A stretch of DNA of 64,000 nt from Rhododendron vialii (GCF_030253575.1 NC_080561.1:37309564-37373563), one strand, 5' to 3'; shown: positions 11,772-23,144, counted from the first letter of the stretch. The notes: generated by a model from the sequence alone, not told the origin. Numbers and translations: made by a program.

Positions 11772-14700
11772 TCACGATGCCCAGTCAAAGTCTTTGATCT
11801 CTCGCTTGAAATAAATGTTTTTAGGGAACAAACCTCTAGATGGTTCTACGTCACGAGGGCTTTCTTGAATTCCAGTAATTTGATGATCCTGAAGAACACA
11901 TAGAGTGCAAGTGAAAAGAAACAGAGAGTAAGTAAAGTTAGGAATATGCCATCCTAGTAAGCGGCAAATTGGTTTGAAAAAAAGGTAACATGCTTAGGCA
12001 GCCAAAAACTAGATGATTCCCTTTGAATTAATCAAGGATATTGGCTTTACATATAGCCAATTGAAGAAGATGGATCCAAGTAGCCCCTTCAAGAGATTGG
12101 ATTAGACTTCAGAGCTTGTGAAGAAAATAAAGTTCCGCAAAGTAAATGGCAACGAATGTGCTGGAAAAATACTCCTTTTGAGTAGAAACCAGGAGAAGCG
12201 AAGGGTATTATAGAACATTGTTGGTTACATCAAAAAACACTAGTACCCTAGTGATTTACAGTTTGGAAGCCACATGCTTGCATGGCACAAGTGCAGAATT
12301 GTCAGGGCAGGCATCTGTTTGCATGAAATTAGGGTCCCATCAAACCAATGAAGTAAAGCGAAGGAAAAAAAGTCACAAACCCCATCATAAATCACCAATT
12401 GGTTCCGCCAGAATTCTAGGGTGGGTAGAAGTAGTCTTCCTGCAAAACATCCAACACCACTGAGTAAATAGGCAAGAATGAAACTGAAAACAAAATCGTC
12501 TAGTATGTTCAAAGGTAATAAAAATTACAATTTATCGTTACATGCTTGCAAAGAATATTAGGACCACAAAAAGAAGAGCAAATTGGAATATAACTTTTTG
12601 CACCCAAATGCCCCTCCTACTCGAAAACAATAACGAAAGGGATGTACACACTAGAAACCACATACAGAGAGAGAGAGAGAGAGAGAGATCTATATGATAC
12701 AAAGGCCTGCGTTATAAGTAATAAACAGGACCCTGGAGGTCATCATATACTATACCACAAACCTACCTGATCTAGATCTTTTGAAACTCGAAGATTCTGG
12801 AGACACAAATGTTGTTTTCTCAGTTCCTCTCTTGGTTACCGGACTTTCCTGAATGCAAACAAGAAGATTTTGAAAAAAGTCAAGAAACATTAAGGAACAT
12901 AAAATATAATAGGTCCAGCTAACATGAGTTCATTGGGAACGGGAGAATACACCAAAAAAAAAAAAAAAAAAAAACAAACAAAACAGTTAGAACTCCAATG
13001 CATCTTTCAAATATAACAATACACGTTAGCGGATATCAATACACATTTTTGCTATTATCCAAAGCCCAATGGGCTTTAGTTAGCATTTTCCAAATATAAT
13101 AACTTGGCTTAAGAAATCAATTTCCAACAAGAATAGCTATCCGAAGCTCAGAGATCTCATAATTGTAATAGCTTAGCCAATAGAACTGCTGCACCTATAT
13201 CGTAGACACATCATTATTTTCGAATCACTTGCTGAGCTTAGCACAGGCTCTCAACCAATATGCAAAAGTCAACCCATGTTCTCGTAAAGTTAATTAGCAA
13301 AATTATGCAACGCATCCAATGAAGTTAGTACAATTCACAGGCACAATTTATTTGTTGCTTCGGAGATAATACTGGAAGCCTCTTATCATCTGCACCTAGT
13401 CGGAAGCTTCTCCTCAGAACAAAGATCATCCTACATCAAAACGCGTACTGATATTGCACCTCTGTCAATATACAAATCGCTCCACTAAAATCCAGAGGAA
13501 CCTCAATCAAATTCGAGGGCCAAAGCAAGATCTCTGAAAGTTAATTAGCAAAGCATATGCAACCCAAGCACTGAGGTTGCAAAAATGCGTAGGTAGAGGC
13601 TCATTTTCTTTAGCATCTCCAATCTAAGTAATATGTAAGTTTATTAACAGGCATGGTTCAATTGCCATGATATCAAGCTAAAAGAAAGAACAAATCATAG
13701 ACATACATCTATACATTTATTCACACATTAGCAAGATTAGCATCCATATATCAAGGAGAAAAAAGCAATTCAGATGATGCAGAATTTCAGGGAACAGCTT
13801 ACTAACATATGTCAATTTTCTTTTGGTTTTCTCCCTAGATTTGCTTGCATCCTTAACATTAGTTTCTTTCTTGCTGCCTGCAATTTTTAAGTCATCTATC
13901 TGGTTCGCATCACTAAGTCCAACACAAGACCTCAGTGTCTTGCTTGTGTTCTTGCTCTGCTTACCAGCTTGACGGGCAATGTTTCCACCCACCTGTTCAT
14001 GTTTTTCATCAGTGTTAGCCAAACAAACGTGAAGTTGTGGTGAAAACCGCTGTCACACAACACGTAATTGCTTACAGTTTCACAATCTGTAGGCTGAAGT
14101 CCAACTGCAGATGGAATGGAAGTGCTTCTACGCCCTGATGTTCTCTTTCCACATATCGCACCATTTCTCATATTATTTTTGCCCGATGAACCACAAGCCA
14201 ACCTATTTTCTTCATATTCTACCGGCTTGACAGATTTTGGGTCACCCTTCAGCTTACTCTTCATTTTACTTGACGAACGGTTGAGCGTTCTTCCTGCAGA
14301 CAGACTAAGTCCTTCAAGTGAAGAGTCGTTACAAGCACCATCTTGGGGTATATAGTGTCCCTTTTCTTCTGAGCTCACATCCCTTTTGTCACTGGTACCA
14401 TGCCTTTCTTCACAAAAAGCTGCTTTGTTTGTGTCTGGGGTTCCGTCACTAATATCATCTTGGGGTTTATGGTGTCCCTTTTCTTCTGAGTTTACATCCA
14501 TGTTGTCACTGGTACCATGTCTTTCTTCACTAACAGCTGCTGTGTTTCTGTTTGGAGTTCCGCAACTAATATCATCAGCAGCTGCAACAGAACCAAAAGT
14601 TTCAGCAAAATAAACAGGGTGGTAGAACTTCAGGTTAATTTTCTCTGACAACCAATCTCTAGTGAACAATTTGTCAGGGTTCATATGTTACTTCCTGAAT

Positions 14701-17132
14701 CTGTGGATAACTTGTCACGACCCAAGATTGAAGAAACATCCTTATTGCTACGTTCTTTCTCCAACCAATTCTCAGCATACTCCTCCCAGTTAGTAGGGAA
14801 ACCAAAAACAAAATGACTGAACACCTGTTCAGATTGAGAGCTAAAAGTTAAAACTTCAATTAGCATGTACTAATGCAACCACAGTACTAATAACAAAATG
14901 TTTCTGGAACATAAAATTTGCTTCGCTACCTGCAAGAAATAATAAACTTGCCGCATCTTACATTGTGTAGCTAATCTAATAAAGCCTTGAGCTATGTGAA
15001 ATATAGTGTTTCGACTTTCAACCCAATGGCATGTGCACATGACCCAGTAGAGAGGGATACAGAATGAATTCTTGCACGCCAGTAAGGTGAAACAAATAAA
15101 GTAGGGGGTTTCATCAGTCCACCTGCTATCTTTTATAGCAGCTGAAACCTAGTAATAAGAAACAACAAACACAAATATATGACCTGGAATCCCAAGACTT
15201 GCAAATGCCCAAATCCAGTGTTAATGCAACTGTAGGACTACAGAAAAGCCCATAAGTGTCACTACATATCCTTTTCAACTAAGGACTCCGCAACCCAAGA
15301 CTGGCCTTTTGCCATTTCAGGTTTCCAACTTTCCATTCAGAAATTACTCATCTTCAAGCCACGCCTACAAAGTGTCAATTCAATTTGCATTTCAAGTGAC
15401 ACAAAAAGGACATAAATTGCTTCAGTATTTCAAACGAGACTGCCTAATTGATAAGCTCCCCAATCACCATCCTTCTTGCAGCACAGCTGTGCCATCCTAA
15501 AGTGTTAGCACACTTATCTGCTGAACCTACAATGAGTATCTTATATCCAATTTCCACTCCACAGTTTCTTCATACAACAATTTTCAAAAGTTGCACATCA
15601 CTAATAACCTTCAAAATAAAATGGACCTAGATTTGGCTGTCTTGCTTGGGAGGTTTTACATCTTACAACTTTATGGTGAAGGTCCAAATATTTTGACACA
15701 ACTGTCTCCTAATGACATCTTGTTGTTTTGCAAGTTTAAAGGAAGCCACAATGGCAGGTATTAATTAATCCCTTAAGAAGAGGAAAGTTGGGGGGAGGCT
15801 GATCCTCTAACCCTGTTCCCTTCTTTAATCTGTTTTGACGTTCACGCATGCAGAGCAAAGCGAAGAAACACCACTCTTCTATTCTCCATTTGGTATTCTT
15901 AGGCTAAGGCATTATCCATCCTTCTGTTGACAATTCTTTCTCATTAAAGTCCACATTGCAGTAACAAAGAAAATTGACTATTGCTTGATGCATAACTGAA
16001 TCTTGATTCTTTTGGATTCTTCCAAGTTCCAACCCCCATATGATGCCTTGATGTCCTGCAGACAACTGGGATAAACAAAACCAGTTTACGTACCTCATAG
16101 GGAAATCCATTTTCTTCTGTGCGAACCTTGTTTAAGCAGCTATCGATAAGAACATATATCCCGTCAACTGTTTCAAGAGTTAACGGGTCACTTCTGTTAA
16201 GAATAGGTGCAGAGGTGAACGCTCGCACAGCTTGTTTCCTGCTGCACAAAAGAAAGCACATTATGAAAATCAGGAACTCTCATGTCAGTTGATTTTTCAA
16301 CACAACTTGTTAAATAGAAAAGGTATAGCAAGTCGGAACAAGAACGTAGGATATTATTACTTTTTAATACGTTACAGTGATAAAAATGTGATTGGCTAGA
16401 ATTTTAAGTGATCGTTGCACGGAAAACAACAACTACAACTAATAATGCTCCAACAAGATAGCGGCAGTGACGGTCCCAAGGGGGTGCGAGGGGGGACCCG
16501 GGCCCCTGCGCAACTCCTATTACTCTCGCGTATTATATTAATTTTTAGCTTAATTAGGAAAGTTTCTATGGGATTAGCCCTGCAAGTCCTTTGAGTGAAA
16601 AATATTTCTCAAAATTTCTGTGGGGTAAAAATCCCCAAAATTTCAAGTTATCTTATTTTAGGTTGCATGTATAAAATTAATTGGCGGCTATGGACATACA
16701 CATAGTACCATCTCTACTCCGGACCTCGTGAGCAGCAATATATACTTATAAAATATATTTTCTATTATCAATATGAAAATACACATGATATCATCAGGCC
16801 CTGCTAAACACAAATCCTGCGTCCGCCAGTAGATAGCGGCAACTATTTTATAATAATAAAGACCTAAGCCTGAAAAAAGACTTACTCTTGAGAGGTCAGT
16901 CCTGCAACGGCAAGTCGCTTCCCTTTGAAGTCCTGTTCAGACTTGATCAACCACCAATCTCTCAAACAAACCTTTTTCAAAAACACAAGAGAACATATTT
17001 ATCTTACTGCTCACGATTCGATAGTGGCTTTAGAGGAATCTGACTTACTGTCTTTCGAAAGTAAGACGACGACAACGGTGGAGCATTGTTGGCGGCGGAG
17101 TCGTCGGCGTTGGATGCAGAGGCGGTGGCCAT
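11772..17132 (-). CDS. KNL2: Kinetochore null 2 (KNL2), SANTA domain and CENPC-like motif
   Basis: Kinetochore assembly factor that acts in loading CENH3 at plant centromeres. Nine exons on the minus strand, all GT-AG: 17132-17049, 16971-16886, 16238-16094, 14824-14692, 14581-14076, 13992-13807, 12848-12767, 12439-12381, 11888-11772. They total 1398 nt, in frame, 465 residues. The SANTA domain spans about residues 29-122: VCLRDWWLIK (exon 2), APILNRSDPLTLETVDGIYV (exon 3), FVFGFPTNWEEYAENW (exon 4). The CENPC-like motif GRLLLPTLEFWRNQLVIYDG (residues 408-427) and DHQITGI lie in exons 8-9. This motif marks the alpha-KNL2 type. The middle is low-complexity and charged, with a tandem 39-residue duplication in exon 5. 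The exon 6 donor is the least certain: GTTAGT at 13806 keeps the frame, whereas the stronger nearby GTAAGC at 13802 does not. One E2F-like site (GCGGGAGA, 17229-17236) lies about 100 bp upstream of the ATG, suggesting cell-cycle control. Confidence 0.9.
12668..12689. repeat. GA microsatellite in a KNL2 intron
   Basis: Short (GA)n tract between KNL2 exons 7 and 8. No further significance seen. Confidence 0.7.
14343..14576 (-). repeat. Tandem 117-bp (39-codon) duplication within KNL2 exon 5
   Basis: Unit 1 (14576-14460) begins DDISCGTPNRNTAAVSEERH and unit 2 (14459-14343) begins DDISDGTPDTNKAAFCEERH. Both continue with GTSD..DV.SEEKGH..PQ. The copies differ at about a third of residues but keep exact 39-codon length, so the duplication is old enough to diverge yet stayed in frame. 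Confidence 0.85.
16462..16830. mobile_element. Transposon fragment in KNL2 intron 2 with 11-bp target duplication
   Basis: The flanks share AGATAGCGGCA on both sides (left about 16457-16467, right about 16833-16843). The inside starts GTGACGGTCCCAAGG and ends CTGCGTCCGCCAGT, weakly inverted to each other. The interior is noncoding. Ends of the GTCCGCCA type recur near 28890 and 63270 in this window, so this is probably a family. The superfamily is not determined. Confidence 0.55.
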
Positions 17133-17581
17133 GGGGGTAGAGCACCGTCGGTCCGTCTTGGAAGTTGGGGTTTTTGGTTTTTTTTTTTACCCCTAGGGCA
17201 TTTATGTGTGGCAAGTCTGGTCTGGTTCGCGGGAGAAATTTCGAGAATTTTTTACGGCCGAGCGTATAAATCATGGGGTGCCCGCTCAGCATTCCGAACC
17301 GTTCGATACTCTTTTAGATGACTTAAATTAAAACTTTTTCTCTCCTTTCATTTCTCTTCTTTCTTTATTCAAATTCAAGCCGTTCAAAATCAAAATAGAC
17401 GATCCGAATGCATAAACAGACACCACATGATATCCGCTCGTCACTAAAAAGTTTCTCGGTTTACGGGCAGTTGTGTGCGGGAAACCAAAAAGAGCGGGAA
17501 TATCGAGGGACTGGGCTTATTGCAGTTCGAACCCGAACCGCAAAAACAGTTGCATTTCAATCCTTTGTCTCGATAGTTTAG

Positions 17582-17746
17582 GGTGCATTTCAGGTAAACT
17601 AAATGGACCTTGTGTCTTTTTACTAAACTAAATGGATGCTCGTGTTTTCACGGATTTTTACATAAATTAACTAAAATATTATTTGGCGGAAAGGACTTGA
17701 CTATTGTCATTAGCATGTAGTTCATTTAGTTTAGCAGAAATACACC
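17582..17746. mobile_element. MITE, 165 bp
   Basis: 23-bp terminal inverted repeats with about three mismatches (GGTGCATTTCAGGTAAACTA... and ...TAGTTTAGCAGAAATACACC). Noncoding interior. No clear target duplication. Confidence 0.6.
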
Positions 17747-18324
17747 ATGGTTCAAATTTATTTTTTACAAAACTTAATATTGTCTTCTAGAAAAATATAA
17801 ACCATTAGAAAATACTTTTAGACTGCCGCTAAAAAAAAAATTTACTTTCGGACATTCAAGATTGCAAGGAGTCGCTGCTACCATTGAAATCCTAACTGTG
17901 GAGAAGTCAAATCACATTGAAAGAATTGGTTTCTCAACCATTTTCATTGGTGCAATCCAAGTATTTTTGGTTCATCTGAAACCTATTTAAATGATTCGAA
18001 CTGTTCAACTTGAGAATCATGTGAAATTATGCAAAAGGAAAAAACTTTGTCTAACGGTTAATAAGATCCAGATATAAACACATGTTAAAAGAAAATGGCA
18101 ACAATTAAAAACTATTCTTTGTTCGTTTTAAAGTTTGTATTTTACACAATAGTTTTTACGAGAGTTTTGTGATGTCAGATGAAGTTAATTTTTTTGCATA
18201 TGTGTGGTAATTCACATGATCCAAAGATGGCCCAAGATAAAACCCAAAGCACCTGCACTGTATGGTGCAGTCCAAATGGGAAGGGGTTGTGAACTTCTTC
18301 TTTTTCCCTCTGAATTAGGGAAAT

Positions 18325-18457
18325 GATTTTGTCACTCTTTTTTTTTTGTTAACGTCACCCCCTTGCAAGTATATTTTTGCACAAAAATACACTTGCATGG
18401 GGTGCAAAAATACACTTGCACGGGAATGGCGTTAACAAAAAAGAGAGTAACAAAATC
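18325..18457. mobile_element. MITE/foldback element, 133 bp
   Basis: The left end GATTTTGTCACTC, T-run and GTTAACG pairs with the right end CGTTAACAAAAAAGAGAG followed by TAACAAAATC. The middle contains a second hairpin of TTGCAAGTATATTTTTGCAC-like words. Noncoding. Confidence 0.6.
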
Positions 18458-18590
18458 AGTGGCCCCCCAATTAATAAGAAAGATTTGAGTAGGTAAAATA
18501 AAAAAATGGACTGTTGGGTCGATAAAATGTCTTTTGCTTGGTGTACAAGCTCTGGTATGCACAAAATGTTTGTTTATATACGAGTACGGA

Positions 18591-18905
18591 TGGTCTCCAA
18601 AATATTACTAGTAAATATCAATTTGTTCTCTAATTTACAAATCACGTCTATTGCATTCCAAACGATTACAATCTTAATTTGGGAGCCCTCTTTTTTCCAT
18701 TTTCATGTCCTCATTTGTAGCTTTTAGGTGTTTGGCCACCAAAGTATTGATGGTCCCCAAAGTATTAGTAAATGTCAATTTGTTCTCCAATTTACAAATC
18801 ATGTCTATTGCATTCCAAACATTTATGATGCTTGTTTATACCTTGTTTGGGGGCCCTCTATTTTCCATTTTGATGTCCTCGTTTGTAGCTTTTAGGTGTT
18901 TGGCC
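18591..18905. repeat. Tandem duplication, two ~160-bp units
   Basis: Unit 1 starts TGGTCTCCAAAATATTA at 18591 and unit 2 starts TGGTCCCCAAAGTATTA at 18751. Both run to GCTTTTAGGTGTTTGGCCA. Differences are scattered substitutions and small indels. No coding meaning: the short frames here are by-products of the repeat. Confidence 0.8.
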
Positions 18906-19494
18906 ATCTCACTCCAACATGGATTCTCCTAGAATACATTTTTGGTTTTTGAGTTTAGAGAACAAAACAAAAGCCAGAAGTAGGGGGAGAGAATAGTTTT
19001 TTGACTTTTTATTTTTCAATTTTTCCTATTTTGGTTAACAATAAGACCTACAGAACATATTATATTTTGTGGTCTTTTAAAATAGTGAGAAGCCTCATGC
19101 ACTGGACGATACCCGAGTTATAATATGTGCACGTAAGTCTGCACACATAAAAGTTTTCTTCTGAGTTTAACGATTTGCCTGGAAAAAAGTGAAAAGTTAC
19201 GAATTCAAAAAATTTACAAAAGGTTTGCTAAAGAAAAAAACAAATCAAGAGTACAATAATTGTTAACTTCAAAATGGGTGCGCATTTATATAAATAAAAT
19301 AACTTTTCTAGAGAATGTTGGAACAAAGATGACAACATCAACACATATTTATATACTCCTATTAGGAAACAAATTCGAGCAATTGATAGGTTCGGGGAGG
19401 AGAATGGCACTTGACAAAAACATCAGGGATTTGAAATGTGAAAAAGCTACACATTACTACTGTATAAATAAATTGTTTTGAGAGCTTAACATCG

Positions 19495-19566
19495 GTGGCT
19501 GTAGTTTAGTGGTAAGAATTCCACGTTGTGGCCGTGGAGACCTGGGCTCGAATCCCAGCAGCCACA
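19495..19566 (+). tRNA. tRNA-His (anticodon GTG)
   Basis: 72-nt nuclear tRNA-His gene without intron. The acceptor stem GTGGCTG/CAGCCAC pairs fully, with discriminator A at 19566. The A box lies in TAGTTTAGTGG. The anticodon stem CCACG/CGTGG holds the loop TTGTGGC with anticodon GTG. The B box is GGCTCGAATCC. A TATAAATA element about 30 bp upstream (19463-19470) and a T-run terminator about 12 bp downstream (from 19578) fit plant RNA polymerase III genes. The extra 5' G of mature tRNA-His is added after transcription and is not encoded. Confidence 0.96.
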
Positions 19567-19810
19567 CATCACACCCCCTTTTTTCCATATCTTTCCTCTC
19601 TCCCACGAAACGACGCCGTTTCTCCGTTTTCCATCACTCACCCCCTCTCTCTTTTTAATTGATAGAGTAAATCATTTAGATATGAAGTAAAGAGCACAAA
19701 CCCCGGATACTACATCAATTTTAAGAGTTCACGAGATAACTAAACCCAACAACTCAACCAGTGCAAGAAATAAACCCATTATAGGATTGGGTAGAAACAA
19801 ATAAAGAAAG

Positions 19811-19942
19811 GGGAAATGACGGCTCATGACATGTTTTGATAATTAATACCTGTCAAAAGATAATTTCAGCATTAACAAATATTCTCAGCATGTTCTTGGA
19901 GAGTATTAACTATCAAAACACGTCATGGGCTGTCATTTTTCC
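19811..19942. mobile_element. Mutator-like MITE, 132 bp, 10-bp perfect TSD
   Basis: Terminal inverted repeats of nearly 40 bp (left GGGAAATGACGGCTCATGAC, right reverse ...CGTCATGGGCTGTCATTTTT) enclose a very short middle. The decamer ATAAAGAAAG is present exactly on both sides (19801-19810 and 19943-19952). A 9-10 bp duplication with long inverted repeats points to a Mutator-like nonautonomous element. It lies 245 bp downstream of tRNA-His. Confidence 0.8.
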
Positions 19943-19994
19943 ATAAAGAAAGGGAAAAACACTATAAGAGAAGAACACTCACATGCAGTTAGGG

Positions 19995-20056
19995 AGACTC
20001 AAACTACTGACCTTCTAATGAGATGCAAGAGTCCTGACCAACTGAGTTAGTAACAT
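19995..20056 (-). repeat. tRNA-like sequence, probable SINE head
   Basis: On the minus strand the sequence reads CTAACTCAGTTGGTCAGGAC followed by GCATCTCATTAGAAGGTCAG and TAGTTTGAGTCTCC. These resemble a tRNA A box and a decayed B box at proper spacing. It does not fold into a sound cloverleaf, so it is not called a tRNA gene. Confidence 0.4.
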
Positions 20057-20136
20057 ATATATTGGTTATGTCCTTTTTAAATTATAAGTGTGAAATTTAT
20101 TTTGATATTTTTTATTTTTCATAATTTTTTGTTTAA

Positions 20137-20313
20137 AGCTTCGTTTGTTTGGACGCAAAATATTTTACTTATTTTTCTTTGTTTGGTTTGACAATAAGTT
20201 GGAAAACATTTTCCGCGGTAAGAAAAGTGCTTTTATGTGCAAACCTCCAATCATATATAGAAAAATAAAAATTTAAAATTAAAAAAAATATTTTACATTA
20301 AACAAACGGACCC
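20137..20313. mobile_element. Tourist-like (PIF/Harbinger) MITE with TAA duplication
   Basis: The left end AGCTTCGTTTGTTTGGACGC and right end TTAAACAAACGGACCC are imperfect inverted repeats, flanked by TAA (20134-20136 and 20314-20316). Inner arms also pair (AAAATATTTTAC). It resembles the element at 32936-33357. Noncoding. Confidence 0.6.
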
Positions 20314-20850
20314 TAAGTTAAAAAGAAGGGATAAAAAGAATGAACCCATAGTCGGTCTCGCTTCAGAATTTAGATACTGATTCAGAAGACTCGAAAGCCA
20401 GAGTGTATCTGCCAATCGCAGCAGGTCAAACGTAAGTCGTTCAATCGCCTAGGGTTTCCACACATCACTTGAATTCATATGGTTTGTTGTTCTTGTTTTT
20501 TCTTTCTAGGGTTTCAGGGATCTCTTTTCCAACTGAAGAGTGATATATTCTTTTTTGTTTTCCTGTGTAATTGTGGCGTGATTGAATAGAGATATAGCAT
20601 GAAACATTTGAAAGTTTCTTGCTTTTAAAGCAGTGCGTATGGTGCGATTAAGCGGTTGACTCAATGTGTGGATTGTGGTTCTTTGGTGGTTGAATTTCCT
20701 GCAGTACATGCTCGTGGAAATGGCCACTCTCAATCACTCATGCAATTACTCAAACGGTTGCGTGTGCGTATTTGTATATAAAGCGTAGACATTTGTATGC
20801 GTTATTATAAGTGATGTAGTTTTTGTAAATTGGACAATGGGTATTCGTAT

Positions 20851-21280
20851 GCTGGGCTCAGAGAACTGAGGACAACATGTCTAGGAAGGACTATGGACTG
20901 ACTGGCATGATATGCGTCATAAGAATAAGATCAAAATTTTTGGAACTCACTATGCACCTGGAGGAATCTATCATGAATCCTAATGGCCGGAGCGTATGTG
21001 CTTAGAGAACAGAGTATAAGATGTCTAGGAAGGACTTTGGACTGACTAGCATCAGAGCGCCACAAAATATAGAGTGAGAATTTAGGAACTTTCTATGAAC
21101 GTGGAGGAATCTAACATGATTCCAAATGGCCGAATCATATGGGTTCAGAGAACTCAGTGCAACATGTCTAGGAAGGACCATGGACTGACTAGCATGAGGT
21201 GCGTCATGAAAATAAGAGTAATAATTTCGGAACTTACTATGAACCCCGAGGAATCTATCATGATTCATAAACCTAGATGG
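20851..21280. repeat. Three tandem copies of a 143-bp unit
   Basis: The marker ATGTCTAGGAAGGAC starts at 20878, 21021 and 21164, exactly 143 bp apart. Each unit also carries GGACTGACTRGCAT, GGAAC(T)...CTATG and GAGGAATCTA. Units differ by substitutions only, with almost no indels. 143 is not a multiple of three, so it is not a protein repeat. I looked for snoRNA C/D boxes and found none conserved across units. Function unknown. Confidence 0.85.
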
Positions 21281-21299
21281 CTGAAGCATTTGTACGGAG

Positions 21300-22140
21300 A
21301 ATTGCGGTGGGAGAGGTGGTGTGGTTTTTCTCGCTTTTTATGATGAAGGTTTACTTATGACCAGAGGATTATGCCCTGCATATGGTATTTAAGGCCATCT
21401 TAAATTCTTAACACACATTATTTGTTAATTAACGGCCATTATTACCTGTTGCAAGGTGTGATTGCACACTACCAAGCACCCAAAACTAGTACCACCATCT
21501 CTATGTATGACATATATTCATGTCATTATTGTATGGGAGATAGCATTGTAGTTTTTCTTAGTATGATAGATTTTTCCGATAGTCAATTAGTTCTGTTCAT
21601 GGCATATGTTTTTCATCCCCTTTTGTTGCAGATTAAAGCATACTATCGTGTAAAATTTTGTCTTGCCTTATTTTTCTTCCGAAAACCAAAGTGGGCAGGT
21701 GCAGAACCCGGATTTTCTTCTTGGAGTTGCCAAGAAAGAGCCTATTCACTATCCTCCTGAGACCCTCTGTTGCCTCATGCAAATTTTGATATAATGCATG
21801 CCTTGTATAATAGTACAAACTACAAAGGAATATACAGACACCCAAAATTCGTATTGTCGCACCTCTCTGGCTGTTTGGCACTAGTATTGGGTTTTATGTG
21901 TTACAAATGTCAACTATACTTGCTTCAATTCTTTTTCACTAAATATGGAAAGTGCTTTCTATCAATGTTGCAAACAGTGAGGGAAATAATTGAAAGAAAT
22001 GGTGATCATATGGTAACATTTTGGGTACAAGTTGAAATTGTGGAAAAAATCCTCTATAGGGAGATCTATTTGTGTAGACGAATGAAATAGGAAAGTAGGG
22101 GCCATTAAATAGGAAAGGATGGCTCATAAAATAAAAAAAG
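21300..22140. other. Intergenic, no gene seen
   Basis: Noncoding by inspection. Open frames at 21422-21760 and 21770-22090 have no recognisable domain. Confidence 0.4.
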
Positions 22141-22149
22141 TACAGACAT

Positions 22150-22660
22150 ATTCAAATCCTAAGGTGGTGCAAATTTTAGATCCTGTGGTTTGGCCTTCCC
22201 ACCATATCCCTAGTTGGTCTTTTATACTTTGGCTGGTTTGCAAGGTAGATTGGCTATAAGGGATAGATTGACTTCTTGGGGAGTAGCGTCTGATGTTAGT
22301 TCTGTGCTGTGTTCAGGGGGCATTAAGGTGCACAACCACTTATTTTTTTGACTGCCCTTTTTTAGGTCAAGTGTGGCAACACTTGATGAGCAAATGTGGT
22401 ATCTATAGGACTGTGTCTGACTTTGCTCATGAGAAGGAGTGGGCTAATCAGAATGCAAGGGGCAAGTCTCCCAAAGATGCTGTTGATCCTAGCATTTTGC
22501 AACAGGCTATGATATTTGAAGTGAAAGAAATCCAAAAGTTCTCAGCACAGAAATGGATGTCGTAGGTTATAAGGACAATTGAGAACAATTTGAGAGCTTG
22601 CTTGGCTTCTTGGAGACAAATTGTTCCCTTAGTTCGTAATAGGGATCTTGGTGATGTTTG
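22150..22660 (+). pseudogene. LINE retrotransposon fragment (zinc-binding region after reverse transcriptase)
   Basis: A broken frame reads like the zf-RVT region at the C-terminus of plant LINE reverse transcriptases: a Cys-rich start near 22300, then FFDCPFLGQVWQHLMSKCGI, a helix ending KEWANQNARGKS, then a final segment near 22500-22560. At least one frame change occurs near 22310-22330, where the Cys/His part is disturbed. The catalytic reverse transcriptase and endonuclease are absent. A dead fragment. Confidence 0.65.
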
Positions 22661-22741
22661 TTGTGAATGATAAGCTTTGCATGTGGTATGTATTTTGTGT
22701 CTGTGAGATCTGAGAGGCAGAGAGGGAGTTAGGATTGGAAA

Positions 22742-22935
22742 GGGAGGGGGGGGGGCGGGGGGGGGGGAAGGGGTTGGGTTAGGGCTTTGTGTGAGTTTGA
22801 AATTGTGCAAAAGTTTTTTTATTTGATTAAATAAACCATGAGCTGTGAGTTTGTGTGTAATCTCTCTGAGTGTATCTGTTGCAAAGAATTCCCACCAACA
22901 ATAGGGGGGAGGGGGGGGGGGGGGGGGGGGGGGGG
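22742..22935. repeat. Poly-G tracts
   Basis: G-rich tract 22742-22767 (runs of 10 and 11 G broken by one C) and a pure run of about 25 G at 22911-22935. Such tracts can form G-quadruplexes on the plus strand and are frequent sites of sequencing or polishing error, so the lengths are doubtful. Confidence 0.8.
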
Positions 22936-23144
22936 ATGTGTGGTGTGTGGTTGTGTTAAACTAATTACAGAGATGCACACACATGGTCAAGAAGGTTGAG
23001 TGTTGTAAGCTTTGTGTGAGAGGGTGAAAGCGTGTGAGTTTGAAATTGTGCAAGAGTTTTTTATTTGATTAAATAAATCATGAGCTGTGAGTTTGTGTGT
23101 AATCTCTCTGAGTGTGTCTATTGCAAAGAATTCCCACCAACAAT
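22789..23144. repeat. Direct duplication of a ~114-bp block flanking a poly-G tract
   Basis: Block 1 at 22789-22902 and block 2 at 23032-23144 are about 95 percent identical, from GTGTGAGTTTGAAATTGTGC to TTCCCACCAACAAT. The 25-G run starts 8 bp after block 1, and block 2 follows about 97 bp after the run. Confidence 0.8.

Noticed and set aside
19995..20056. Second tRNA gene on the minus strand
   Set aside because: A-box-like wording is present, but the stems and B box are too decayed for a cloverleaf. A SINE origin is more likely.
20851..21280. snoRNA cluster
   Set aside because: No C/D or H/ACA boxes are conserved among the three units.
21002..21289. 95-codon minus-strand frame with an apparent protein repeat
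   Set aside because: It reflects the 143-bp DNA repeat. The unit is not a multiple of three, so successive units are read in different frames.
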